Source of the DNA: Plebeiibacterium sediminum
Lineage (GTDB): Bacteria > Bacteroidota > Bacteroidia > Bacteroidales > Marinilabiliaceae
Length of the DNA stretch: 64,000 nucleotides
NCBI RefSeq assembly: GCF_026013605.1
Contig: NZ_JAPDPJ010000014.1
Location: 44,620 to 108,619 of the forward strand
Direction: 5' to 3'
Below are positions 1-8,206 of this stretch, piece after piece. The notes beneath the pieces are model-generated. The model made no database searches and had not been told where the DNA came from. It saw nothing but the letters and a program-made list of their open reading frames with translations. The position numbers and the translations under genes are program-made. Each line of letters begins with the position of its first letter. Positions within the stretch are counted from its first letter, which is position 1.

Positions 1-122
1 TAAAACTATTAGAAGACGATGAAAAATATAAATTCTATATTGAGATGACTCAAAAACTACAGTACAATCTATGCATGGATATACTTGCAGAAAAAGATAA
101 AATATATACAATTTCCTTCTGA
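1..122 (+). CDS. 3' end of an unknown gene (partial)
   Basis: An open frame enters from the left edge and ends at TGA 120-122, giving about 39 codons. The C-terminus is acidic, Lys-rich and helical-looking (it reads KLLEDDEKYKFYIEM early on). Without the upstream part no family can be named. The codon use looks like real coding sequence for this genome, but a chance frame cannot be excluded. Confidence 0.4.
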   Translation, partial: KLLEDDEKYKFYIEMTQKLQYNLCMDILAEKDKIYTISF

Positions 123-211
123 AATTAGACTTTTCATATTTGTTTCGTAATAAAGCGAACCTGCATAAGCGGGTTTACAATTTATATGTTCAAGGCAGAT
201 ATAAACAACAT

Positions 212-862
212 TTACTTTTTTAAGTGAGTTTTAATATAATCAATGAGGTTTTCTACGGTTTTTTCCGGAGCCTCATTATTATTTATGGTATAAACAATAT
301 CCGCTTTATTATAGGTATCAAAGCGGATATTATAATCATCATTAAATAGGTTTTTCCAACCGTATCCATTTTCCTCTGCGATTTTATAGATGGATCTTTT
401 TGCCCATGAATTTTCATAGGATAAACGATCAATTAAAACATCCTTATCTATGTTTAAAAATATTGATATATAGCCTAATTCCTTAAGCTTATGCCTATAG
501 TTTTCTCTCATAAATATTTTACCTGGTAGATCCAGTATTAAGTCAGAAGTTTCTTCCTTTGTTAAAATATCAATGTTTAAAAACTCCTCATAATCACGAA
601 AAAGAGTCTCTCCATATTCTTTAATAAAATCTTCAGATCCACTACATTTTTTAAAGTGTCCATCTTTTTGATCCGGAAATCTCAAACGGTAATACTCTAT
701 CGCAATATCAGATTCCGGGGTATTCAATATTTGATCATAATATTGATCACACTCTAATATCTTTTTATTTAGCATAGAAGAAAACAGCCTTGCTATAGTT
801 GACTTACCTGATGATGGCATTCCAACAAAAACAAAATTTATATTTGATAATTGAATCTCCAT
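212..862 (-). CDS. P-loop kinase, shikimate-kinase-like
   Basis: A 216-residue cytoplasmic protein with a P-loop GMPSSGKST at residues 14-22 directly after the first beta strand, followed by a DQYYD acidic motif where shikimate kinases carry their substrate-binding Asp. Overall length and layout match the shikimate kinase/AAA_33 group of small-molecule kinases, which transfer the ATP gamma-phosphate to a hydroxyl group. The protein is longer than a housekeeping AroK (about 170 residues) and the neighbours are not shikimate-pathway genes, so the substrate is open. It is probably transcribed alone from a minus-7 box at 915-922. Confidence in the fold is high; confidence in AroK activity is low. 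Confidence 0.7.
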   Translation of the reverse strand: MEIQLSNINFVFVGMPSSGKSTIARLFSSMLNKKILECDQYYDQILNTPESDIAIEYYRLRFPDQKDGHFKKCSGSEDFIKEYGETLFRDYEEFLNIDILTKEETSDLILDLPGKIFMRENYRHKLKELGYISIFLNIDKDVLIDRLSYENSWAKRSIYKIAEENGYGWKNLFNDDYNIRFDTYNKADIVYTINNNEAPEKTVENLIDYIKTHLKK

Positions 863-914
863 ATTAAATTATATTCAATTGAACAACATCAGTTACATCC
901 TGATACTTTTGTTT

Positions 915-922
915 CAAATATA
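915..922 (-). promoter_or_regulatory. Putative promoter, minus-7 box
   Basis: Read on the minus strand this is TATATTTG, matching the Bacteroidota TAnnTTTG box. It lies about 50 nt before the start of the shikimate-kinase-like gene. No TTG is visible at the expected upstream distance. Confidence 0.35.
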
Positions 923-1021
923 AATGATTATAATTAAAATGAAAATTAACGAATATCTATCCTAATAAGCATAACCTGTATATCTGTTGAATTTTTATAA
1001 TTAAAGATACTGGTACACACA

Positions 1022-1138
1022 TTAATCTTTCTTAATTAATAATAGCTTACCGTTTTGGGGTTGAATACTATACTCTTTATATTGATTTGCACTGAATTGT
1101 AATTTTAAATCTTGCCCGTAATTAGAGGTAGACCCCAT
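1022..1138 (-). pseudogene. Possible 3' remnant of a secreted enzyme gene
   Basis: A 38-codon frame begins at ATG immediately after an in-frame TGA and ends at TAA 1022-1024. Its product ends in the pattern YKEYSIQPQNGKLLLIKKD. This has the alternating beta-strand look of the C-terminal beta-sandwich of many secreted Bacteroidota glycosidases. No supporting coding sequence was found upstream of it. It could be the remaining tail of a deleted gene, since a GH28 gene sits next door, or it could be a chance frame. Confidence 0.25.
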
Positions 1139-1400
1139 TCATATTTTTAATTTTATAAAATTATTATAACAACAAAACAATTTCAAGTAAGGTGCCACAC
1201 ATAGACAAACCACCCAACACTCAATATATCAACAATATAAATACAAACCCTATACAACTTCAATAGTATAATAATCGTCTACTTGGGCGGATATTACTTG
1301 TTAAGTCATTCATTATAAAACTATATCAATTGTTTTTACTACTTTTATTCTTCTATGATATCTATAATTTTTATCAAAACTCTAAGCTTTACAAATAACC

Positions 1401-2891
1401 ATGCAAAACAAACGAACAACTCAAATTCTATTCTCCCTGTTCATCTCCTGTTTTATTTATAGCTGCACCAGCAACTTAAATTGGGGATCCGACTTAGAAA
1501 GTAACTTAAATTCAATGGCTGATTCACTGATGAAGGATTTAAGTAAGTTAAATAAACCCAATGCAACTTATAATGTGAATGACTATGGAGCTATTGCAGA
1601 CAGTTTAACTTTAAACACAAAAGCTATTCAGCAAGCCATTGATACATGCGCTAATAACGGAGGCGGAATCGTATTATTTCCTGAAGGCAATTATGTAACT
1701 GGTACTATTGAACTAAAATCAAATGTGTATTTAAATGTCGATAAAAATGCCCGGATTATTGGAAGTACAGACATTAAAGATTATCCGGATCACATAGAGT
1801 CTTTAAAAAGTATCATGAGCGAAAGCTATGAGTTTAAGCAGTCTTTAATATATGGTGAGAAGCTAACCAACATTGGAATTATTGGAAATGGAGAAATTTA
1901 CTTTCGAGGTGAGAAAGAATATTTCGGTGGACCGGAAACTCAAACTCTAATAGTGGATCGCCCGTTAGGAATCAGGATCATTGAATGTAAAAACGTTATT
2001 GTAAAAGATATTCATCTTAGCAACTCTGCAGCATGGATGCAAAACTATTTGCATTGCGAAAACCTGCTATTCAAAAATATGACTGTAAATAATCATGCAA
2101 ACTTTAATAATGATGGATTAGATTTGGATGGTTGTAAAAATGCAGTAGTAGATGGTTGTTTTATTAATGCTGAGGATGATGCCATGTGCTTTAAAGGTGC
2201 CAGCTTTTATGATACAGAAAATATTATCGTCAAAAACTCAACTTTCTTATCAACTTGCAATGGATTTAAAATTGGAACAGATACTCAAGGTAGTTTTAGA
2301 AATATTATTGCTAGAAATCTGATTCTGGGAGGAATTCCTGATTCATTGGAATCCTTCAGAGGTCATGAGGCTAGTACAGGAATAACTTTGGTAACTGTAG
2401 ACGGTGGCACAGTGGAAAATATTATATTAACCGATATTACCATCAACCAAAGCAGGTGCCCTATATTTTTACGAATTGGTGACAGAGGAAGAGTAATGAA
2501 AGGCATGCCAAAACCTGAACCAGGTTCTTTACAAAATATCATTATCAAAAATATTGATGGAAAAGATAACTATACACAAGGATCATTGATTACAGGTATG
2601 GAGGGATATCCTGTTGAAAATGTAATTATAAAAGACATGAATATATCCATGCAAGGAGGAGGAACTGATAGTATGGCACATGCCACTGTACCTGAAGATA
2701 TTGCCGGGTATCCTGATGCCCATCAGTTTAACAGAGAAGGTCTCCCCGCTTACGGTTTTTACATAAGGCATGCTAAAAATTTGATACTTCAGAATGTAAA
2801 AATAACAACGGATAGTATTGATGCCAGACCTGAATTCAAATATGGTAACAATGTTGAGAATGTTATCATAAACAACAAAATAATTAATTAA
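1401..2891 (+). CDS. Glycoside hydrolase family 28 lipoprotein (polygalacturonase-like)
   Basis: A 496-residue right-handed beta-helix enzyme of the pectin-degrading GH28 clan. The N-terminus is a lipoprotein signal with the acylated Cys at residue 22 (IYSC), so it should be anchored in the envelope. The pectate-lyase-3-like entry segment starts near residue 57 (NVNDYGAIADS). GH28 active-site motifs are NNDGLDLDG at 236-244 and EDDA at 258-261. The usual GHG motif is replaced by CNGFKIGTD near 286-294, a variant common in Bacteroidota GH28 proteins, so exact substrate (polygalacturonate, rhamnogalacturonan or other uronides) is unknown. It is followed after 13 bp by a second secreted-protein gene, suggesting co-transcription. 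No SusC/SusD pair is present in the window. Confidence 0.88.
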   Translation: MQNKRTTQILFSLFISCFIYSCTSNLNWGSDLESNLNSMADSLMKDLSKLNKPNATYNVNDYGAIADSLTLNTKAIQQAIDTCANNGGGIVLFPEGNYVTGTIELKSNVYLNVDKNARIIGSTDIKDYPDHIESLKSIMSESYEFKQSLIYGEKLTNIGIIGNGEIYFRGEKEYFGGPETQTLIVDRPLGIRIIECKNVIVKDIHLSNSAAWMQNYLHCENLLFKNMTVNNHANFNNDGLDLDGCKNAVVDGCFINAEDDAMCFKGASFYDTENIIVKNSTFLSTCNGFKIGTDTQGSFRNIIARNLILGGIPDSLESFRGHEASTGITLVTVDGGTVENIILTDITINQSRCPIFLRIGDRGRVMKGMPKPEPGSLQNIIIKNIDGKDNYTQGSLITGMEGYPVENVIIKDMNISMQGGGTDSMAHATVPEDIAGYPDAHQFNREGLPAYGFYIRHAKNLILQNVKITTDSIDARPEFKYGNNVENVIINNKIIN

Positions 2892-2904
2892 TCAAGATTT
2901 TATA

Positions 2905-3969
2905 ATGAAGAAAATTAATATACTAATTACGCTCCTAGTATTAATTCAACCTATATTCAGTCAGAATAAGTTAAATACATCTGCTAATAATGCACTCCTT
3001 CCAAACAGCTTGTTATTGGAAACCCTATGTCCGCTTGATACCAACTTTTCAAAGAGCAACAGTTTAGGTAATGATCTTTATTATTCAATCATTGACTATA
3101 CGGGAGGAAAATTACCTCATCAATTTACTGAAATAGCTTTCAATAGTAAAAATCATAAGTACACCTTAGAACCATCAAACTATTATCCTTATGATTTTAC
3201 GTCATATACAAGTCTCAATGAGGATGAAGTAAAAATCAGCTTTGGTGAATCAAAAGAAACAGTTGTTTCTGGTGGTAAAAATATAGAAGTTATAACACCG
3301 TTGAATCCTATAGAAATAAAGGCCGTTCAGTTTATTGAGTCGTGGAATTTAAATACTCAAGCCAACACTTTTGATAAAACCATAAAAGCAATTATTCCTA
3401 TTCGTTCCTTAATCAATTACTCTGGCAGTATTCAAAAGCAGACTTGTATTATTGAACAAACTCCTGATAAAGACATAAAAAATGAAAGATTGATTGCTAA
3501 GGTTAAATATGAGGTGTTATTGTTCAACAAAAATGAATTTAAAGGAGATGAGGATGAATATGATTTATTTAAAAAGGAACTTTCCAATGCTCCTTTATTA
3601 ACCAGTTATGCCAGATACCAATTGATTGGCTTTATTGAAACATCTGCACATCAAAAAATAATAAATGCTTATGATTTTAACACCAACAAACCTATAGAAG
3701 ATATTAAATCTATCAAGCAAATGCTGGGATACACAAGTACAGTACTAAATGTAATAGATACTTCTACTGGTGAAGTTGTAGAGAAGATTATTGAAGACCG
3801 CACTGCATCTGTTAAGTCCATTATTTTCTGCGAAGAATGGTATACTAATAAAGATAAAAGCTCCATCCATAAAAAAGTAGTTGGCATTGCTCCGGTTACA
3901 TGGAAAGAAAACTCTCTGGAGAAAAATACAGGTTTTACACTTTGGTTTGATGAAGCGAAGGTTTTTTGA
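2905..3969 (+). CDS. Secreted protein with two GldN/PorN-like segments
   Basis: A 354-residue protein with a cleavable signal peptide (about residues 1-19, ending IFSQ). No established domain is certain. Two internal segments share a layout: a hydrophobic strand, E-[ES]-W, a charged turn, then a strand ending in xxIxP[IV]. They read KAVQFIESW...IKAIIPI in the middle and KSIIFCEEW...VVGIAPV near the C-terminus. This resembles the core pattern of gliding-motility/type IX secretion proteins GldN and PorN as I remember it. The gene lies 13 bp after the GH28 gene and ends at a convergent terminator. GldN/PorN kinship is inference. The safe label is exported protein of unknown function. Confidence 0.6.
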   Translation: MKKINILITLLVLIQPIFSQNKLNTSANNALLPNSLLLETLCPLDTNFSKSNSLGNDLYYSIIDYTGGKLPHQFTEIAFNSKNHKYTLEPSNYYPYDFTSYTSLNEDEVKISFGESKETVVSGGKNIEVITPLNPIEIKAVQFIESWNLNTQANTFDKTIKAIIPIRSLINYSGSIQKQTCIIEQTPDKDIKNERLIAKVKYEVLLFNKNEFKGDEDEYDLFKKELSNAPLLTSYARYQLIGFIETSAHQKIINAYDFNTNKPIEDIKSIKQMLGYTSTVLNVIDTSTGEVVEKIIEDRTASVKSIIFCEEWYTNKDKSSIHKKVVGIAPVTWKENSLEKNTGFTLWFDEAKVF

Positions 3970-3977
3970 AGGTTATA

Positions 3978-4001
3978 AGGCTATCTTTGTTAGGATAGCC
4001 T
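3978..4001 (+). terminator. Convergent terminator
   Basis: Perfect 8-bp arms AGGCTATC and GATAGCCT around an 8-nt loop, placed between converging genes 9 bp after the plus-strand stop. It can serve both directions. The T-runs on either side are short. Confidence 0.6.
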
Positions 4002-4049
4002 CATGTTTATTTGAATATTTTTCTCTTTATAGAACAGAATAATAAGTTA

Positions 4050-5318
4050 TTAAACCTTTTCTTCAATTTGCTTTTTGAATTTTGCAATTATACTTTTTGC
4101 TACACTTCCAAATAAAGTAAAATAAATGGCCAGAATTAATACATTTAGATACACCTTAAAGAAAATCATTGAAATAACAGTAAGTAATAAAAATACGAAT
4201 CCAATTGATAACAATCTAACAAAAAAAGCAGTGATACGATGTTTTAACATCCATTGCCTAAAGCCCTTAATTTTTATTAAACTCCTATCTTCAATTAAAC
4301 TATTAGTTAGTAAAAAGTATGTTACAAAAAAGATCAAAATCATCCAAAAAGAAATGTGATTGTTTCCATACTTTAAATTAATATATGCATTAAGTAATAT
4401 CAGAGTACCTGGCATCTTCCCAACAAAAGTATCATGTTGATCATACTCAGCAAAGTCACCAACTAAAACAATCTTATCTTTAAACTTTTGTTCCAAATCT
4501 TCCGGATTCATCCATAATAAATCAGCCCCTAAATCATAATAATTGTTTTCCATATTTTCATTGTATTTGGAAAACTTTTTAAAATAGAAAGTGGGAACTA
4601 TCGACCTAAAGGCAAGCTGTCCATTACGACAATAAACAGGCCCTTTTTTTTCAAATCTACCACCATCTATCAATTCAAAGAACTTTACAGGAATTGACTT
4701 TTGTTGATTTATTATGTAAGGGTATTTTAAAAATGTACCACTTAAAACAGTACTATTCCCATTAACAGCTGCCATTATAACAGATTGTTCCTTTTCAATA
4801 TATTTATTTGTTGTCATGGGTAAATAGAAGTTTTTCGTTCTACCCATTATTTCACCCATAATGGAATCTTCAGCATATTCTTCATCGAAATCAATATCAA
4901 AGAAGACAAGTTTATGCAGGTTATTTTGGCTTAAAACGCTTAAAAGTTTGGTTAGTTTCCTTCTATCTGTTAGAATTTGCTCTCCTGCAGGAAGCCCTAA
5001 ATCATCATTTTTAGGTACAAGTACTTTATCATAGGCAATATTTATAAAAACAATACTATCAAAATTTTCATCATACTTGTAACTATCCTGAAAATATTCC
5101 TCAGCAAAAGTAAAAAGTGTAAGATGCTCTTCTCCTGCATCATAATCAAAAGGTTGATTTAACCATACATAGGTTACAACAAGTAATATCAACGCGTGTA
5201 ATATTGCAATCAGTCCCCAACGTTTTCTATTTAAAAACTTTAAAATCTCTAATAGAATCCGAAAAATAAAAGCTACAACATTTTTTATTTTCGATGATAT
5301 TAAAGTAAAAAATCTCAT
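4050..5318 (-). CDS. CHASE2-domain membrane protein
   Basis: A 422-residue inner-membrane protein. One transmembrane helix at about 33-52 leads into a large extracytoplasmic region of about 270 residues. That region has CHASE2 features: a DSIVFINIAYD strand, RRKLTKLLSVLS...KLVFFDIDFDE in the first half, and KFKDKIVLVGD followed by a G-x-x-x-x-N-A helix near the end. Three more transmembrane helices follow (about 325-343, 366-385, 390-410). CHASE2 is an extracellular sensory domain normally attached to a kinase, cyclase or adenylate output. Here there is no cytoplasmic output domain, only a short basic tail. It is the last gene of the caspase operon and overlaps the preceding gene by 4 nt (ATGA), so coupled translation is likely. 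It may sense a signal or anchor the caspase-like protein. Confidence 0.8.
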   Translation of the reverse strand: MRFFTLISSKIKNVVAFIFRILLEILKFLNRKRWGLIAILHALILLVVTYVWLNQPFDYDAGEEHLTLFTFAEEYFQDSYKYDENFDSIVFINIAYDKVLVPKNDDLGLPAGEQILTDRRKLTKLLSVLSQNNLHKLVFFDIDFDEEYAEDSIMGEIMGRTKNFYLPMTTNKYIEKEQSVIMAAVNGNSTVLSGTFLKYPYIINQQKSIPVKFFELIDGGRFEKKGPVYCRNGQLAFRSIVPTFYFKKFSKYNENMENNYYDLGADLLWMNPEDLEQKFKDKIVLVGDFAEYDQHDTFVGKMPGTLILLNAYINLKYGNNHISFWMILIFFVTYFLLTNSLIEDRSLIKIKGFRQWMLKHRITAFFVRLLSIGFVFLLLTVISMIFFKVYLNVLILAIYFTLFGSVAKSIIAKFKKQIEEKV

Positions 5319-6121
5319 CTTTGCTCCATATACTGTTTTACAAAATCCTTTTCTACATAGTAATCAGGATACTGAACCTTAAGCATTTCAAACAATGCAT
5401 CAATGATTGCTTCTTCATTCACATCCATACTAAGTAGTTCTTTTACGTATTTTTCAAGTTCACGATCATCAATAAAAGCAACATAGAACTCCTCAGTAAC
5501 CAATTGTTCTCGACCTGCAATAGGATCAACCACAGTTAAAGTTACGGGACCCAAAATTGTGTCTGTAACTGCTGATGTAAACATATTATAATTAAACGTA
5601 AAGCTATTGTTTAAGTATGGAATTTCTTGTATTACATCTGTAAAATTATCCATGTAGTACATTTCAAGAAAACTACCATCATTGGGAGAATTAAGAACTA
5701 AAGGATTTACTGATAACATATTATCTGCAAGAATCAATATAGGCTTTTGTTCAAAGTAGTTCACTAGTTCAGGTAAAGACTCCAATGATCCACCACGAGT
5801 TTTATATGCAGTTGTTTCAAGTAATTGCCTCTTTTGTACACTACTATAATTACTAATAGTCTTTTCCAGAATCACTTTATTTTTAGCACAGTTATTATAA
5901 CACACAATCACTAAACCACTTTTATCCGGAGTTGAAAAGCTAAGCTTCTCAATATCCTTTATATCATATTCTTGACCTGGTTTTATGGGATTATTGTCAA
6001 TTGTAGCATTGCCCTTAATGCGTAATACCTTAAAAGTATCGGACTTAAATGCCCCTCCTAATAAAAACACGCTTACAACAAGTAATAAAATACTAGCAAT
6101 TCTATATTTGATATTATTCAT
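5315..6121 (-). CDS. Exported beta-rich protein, possibly FecR-like
   Basis: A 268-residue protein with an N-terminal signal or membrane anchor (about 7-24). The first part of the mature region (about 28-95) has a short strand-turn-strand layout, including VLRIKGNATIDNNPIKPGQEY and then KLSFSTPDKSGLVIV. This is reminiscent of FecR-type beta domains, which hold a sequence such as G...L..G..I. The rest, including the acidic Tyr/Lys-rich C-terminus, is not recognised. Start and stop are coupled: 28 bp after the caspase gene and 4-nt overlap with the CHASE2 gene. The position between caspase and CHASE2 genes suggests a periplasmic partner of both. The FecR resemblance is weak. Confidence 0.6.
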   Translation of the reverse strand: MNNIKYRIASILLLVVSVFLLGGAFKSDTFKVLRIKGNATIDNNPIKPGQEYDIKDIEKLSFSTPDKSGLVIVCYNNCAKNKVILEKTISNYSSVQKRQLLETTAYKTRGGSLESLPELVNYFEQKPILILADNMLSVNPLVLNSPNDGSFLEMYYMDNFTDVIQEIPYLNNSFTFNYNMFTSAVTDTILGPVTLTVVDPIAGREQLVTEEFYVAFIDDRELEKYVKELLSMDVNEEAIIDALFEMLKVQYPDYYVEKDFVKQYMEQR

Positions 6122-6149
6122 GAGTTTATATTTGAGTTCTAATAATACT

Positions 6150-8153
6150 TTATTGCACCATAATCAACGGAAAGTTATTTCCATTAAATGTTTCATGCAT
6201 AGGTGTTTGTTGATTTCCTGTTAAATTCTTTACTTCCCCTGTTACAAAATTGATAAGCTCAAGAATGGTTATTACTCTGTCACCATCAGCATCTGCTTTA
6301 CCAGAGATCCCTTCAAGGAGTGCTTCTGTAAAAGCCCCATTCTCCCATTTTGAGTCTTCCATTGATTTTTGCGCTCCGGTGGAAGATGCAAAAGAAAAAG
6401 CACCATCTTCTGTGGAAGTCAGATCGTGAACAACTGAGGAAACAGTTGCACTTCGTGTTTTTATTCCTCCACCTGAATGACAGGCATCTGTTAAAAACAA
6501 AGCTTTTGTCCCCAAATCATTTAATAAAATGCTTAATGTGCGATTAAACTCAGTATAGGGTACACATGTTGAACGTAAAGAGTTTGGATTTGCACCATAA
6601 GGAAAATAGTAATATCCATCTCGATTATCAACTCCTCCATGTCCTGCAATAAAGATTATTGCCACGTCATCTTGTGTACAGCTGGATTCTATCCAGGAGA
6701 GACCATCAAGAATAGCTTCTTTTGTAGCCTCACTATTTAATAATGATTTACTTTTAACCTCCTTATAGAGATCATGATTACTAGCCTTCATTATTTCGAC
6801 AAAATCAGATGCATCTTTAGCTGCATAATCTAAATCTACAATTTCGGAATTCTCATAATCATTTATTCCAATAGCCAGAATAACCAAACGAGGCTTAGTC
6901 TGCAAACGTTTCTTTATCAAAGTAATTAATGCAGGTTTACCATAGCCATATTGTGTTTTTGACTTTACTGTCAAATTACAGGATCCCTTTGCCGGTAAAC
7001 TGACATAAAAATAACCTTTGCCATCTGAATATGAATATTCAGTTTTACTTGCTGGTGCACCATTAATCTCAACCACTATATTATTCTCTGTCCAATTTTC
7101 AGTAGTATTTAATGAAAATTCTATTCTTTTTAACTGATCAACATAAAATTCCTTGTTAAGAGGTGACAGAATAGTAACTTCTGGTGGTGGTGAGGCTTTA
7201 AAACCTTGCTCACTTATATAAGTAAGTTTATGTATCATATCTGTACTTACTCTATGACATGCACGATTAATCCCAATAATATCATCTGCTGAAGCAATTT
7301 GGGGATCCTCTATTCTTCCTGTCATAATATCTATCAAACTGGCTTCGATATAATATTTACCTCCTGCTTTTGTAATTTTTGACACACACACATAATCAGC
7401 ACCTGACAGTTTTCCTAATTGTACACGTTGCTCTTCTTCTACAGTACCAGATTCCTGAAAATAGTTTGCTTTCATTAATTGATCAATTTCTTGATTTGCA
7501 AATGCAGAAAATCCGTCGTCATGACTTAATGATTTTGATAATTCACCTCGTACCATAAATCTTATAAGGTTCGAAATATCTTCAGTATTTGTAACAGATT
7601 CTAGCATTACTATTTTCTTTACATTTCCAATTTTATTGATATCTCTCTTTTGTTCGATTGCATCAATAGTTTTTTTTATCAATTCTGTAGCCAGTCTATT
7701 AGTTGCATGGCTGACCTCATTAGCTTTTGTAAAAGCGGATGCTGGATCTTCAATCTTTCCTGTCTCTATATCAATCAAAATAGCTTCAATATAATACGCA
7801 TCTCCTGCCTTTGAAATTCTTGAGATACATGCATAATTAGCTTCTGACAGTTTTCTTAATTTTAACCTATGTTCCTCATCTACCATTCCATGTTCCTGAA
7901 AAACATCAACTTTCATTAACTGATCAATTTCAGTACTCGAAAAAGCTAATATTCCATTTTTTAGGTTTAATGATTTAGCTAGCTCTACACGGGTCTTATT
8001 TTTTATAAGGTTCGAAATATCATCAGTAACTGCAATCGTTTCTAGCATTGCAATTTTCTTGTCTTGTGCTAATGCATTAGTAAAACTTAAACTAAAAATA
8101 AATGTACTGAGATAGAATACAATTTTGTTCATATACTCAAAACTTGTTCTCAT
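6150..8153 (-). CDS. Secreted caspase-family (C14) protein with duplicated N-terminal module
   Basis: A 667-residue protein. The likely start is the internal Met8 (position 8132), giving a clean Sec signal ending TNALAQ; the seven extra residues upstream are polar. Two tandem copies of a module of about 104 residues follow (about 34-137 and 181-284). Each has an IAMLE or IVMLE strand, an EIDQLM helix and IEA.LIDI.TG.IEDP, like a CsgG/TolB-N-type alpha/beta domain. A beta linker (about 325-410) precedes the caspase fold (about 421-667). The catalytic pair is visible: His505 in IAGHG and Cys558 in TDACHSGG, so it should be a Cys peptidase active on Arg, Lys or Asp-type sites. It sits between the AAA+ fusion gene (53 bp away) and the exported beta protein (28 bp). 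Confidence 0.85.
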   Translation of the reverse strand: MRTSFEYMNKIVFYLSTFIFSLSFTNALAQDKKIAMLETIAVTDDISNLIKNKTRVELAKSLNLKNGILAFSSTEIDQLMKVDVFQEHGMVDEEHRLKLRKLSEANYACISRISKAGDAYYIEAILIDIETGKIEDPASAFTKANEVSHATNRLATELIKKTIDAIEQKRDINKIGNVKKIVMLESVTNTEDISNLIRFMVRGELSKSLSHDDGFSAFANQEIDQLMKANYFQESGTVEEEQRVQLGKLSGADYVCVSKITKAGGKYYIEASLIDIMTGRIEDPQIASADDIIGINRACHRVSTDMIHKLTYISEQGFKASPPPEVTILSPLNKEFYVDQLKRIEFSLNTTENWTENNIVVEINGAPASKTEYSYSDGKGYFYVSLPAKGSCNLTVKSKTQYGYGKPALITLIKKRLQTKPRLVILAIGINDYENSEIVDLDYAAKDASDFVEIMKASNHDLYKEVKSKSLLNSEATKEAILDGLSWIESSCTQDDVAIIFIAGHGGVDNRDGYYYFPYGANPNSLRSTCVPYTEFNRTLSILLNDLGTKALFLTDACHSGGGIKTRSATVSSVVHDLTSTEDGAFSFASSTGAQKSMEDSKWENGAFTEALLEGISGKADADGDRVITILELINFVTGEVKNLTGNQQTPMHETFNGNNFPLIMVQ

Positions 8154-8206
8154 TTATAAAATCAAACTTTCTATTATATATTAAGGTTACTATTAGTTTC
8201 TTTAAT

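Larger units (their letters stand above)
863..1400. other. Intergenic region of 538 bp
   Basis: It separates the divergent kinase and GH28 genes. It holds a minus-strand minus-7 box (915-922), a 38-codon minus-strand open frame that may be a decayed gene end (1022-1138) and a weak sigma-54-like motif (1182-1197). I see no promoter consensus close to the GH28 start. Confidence 0.6.
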
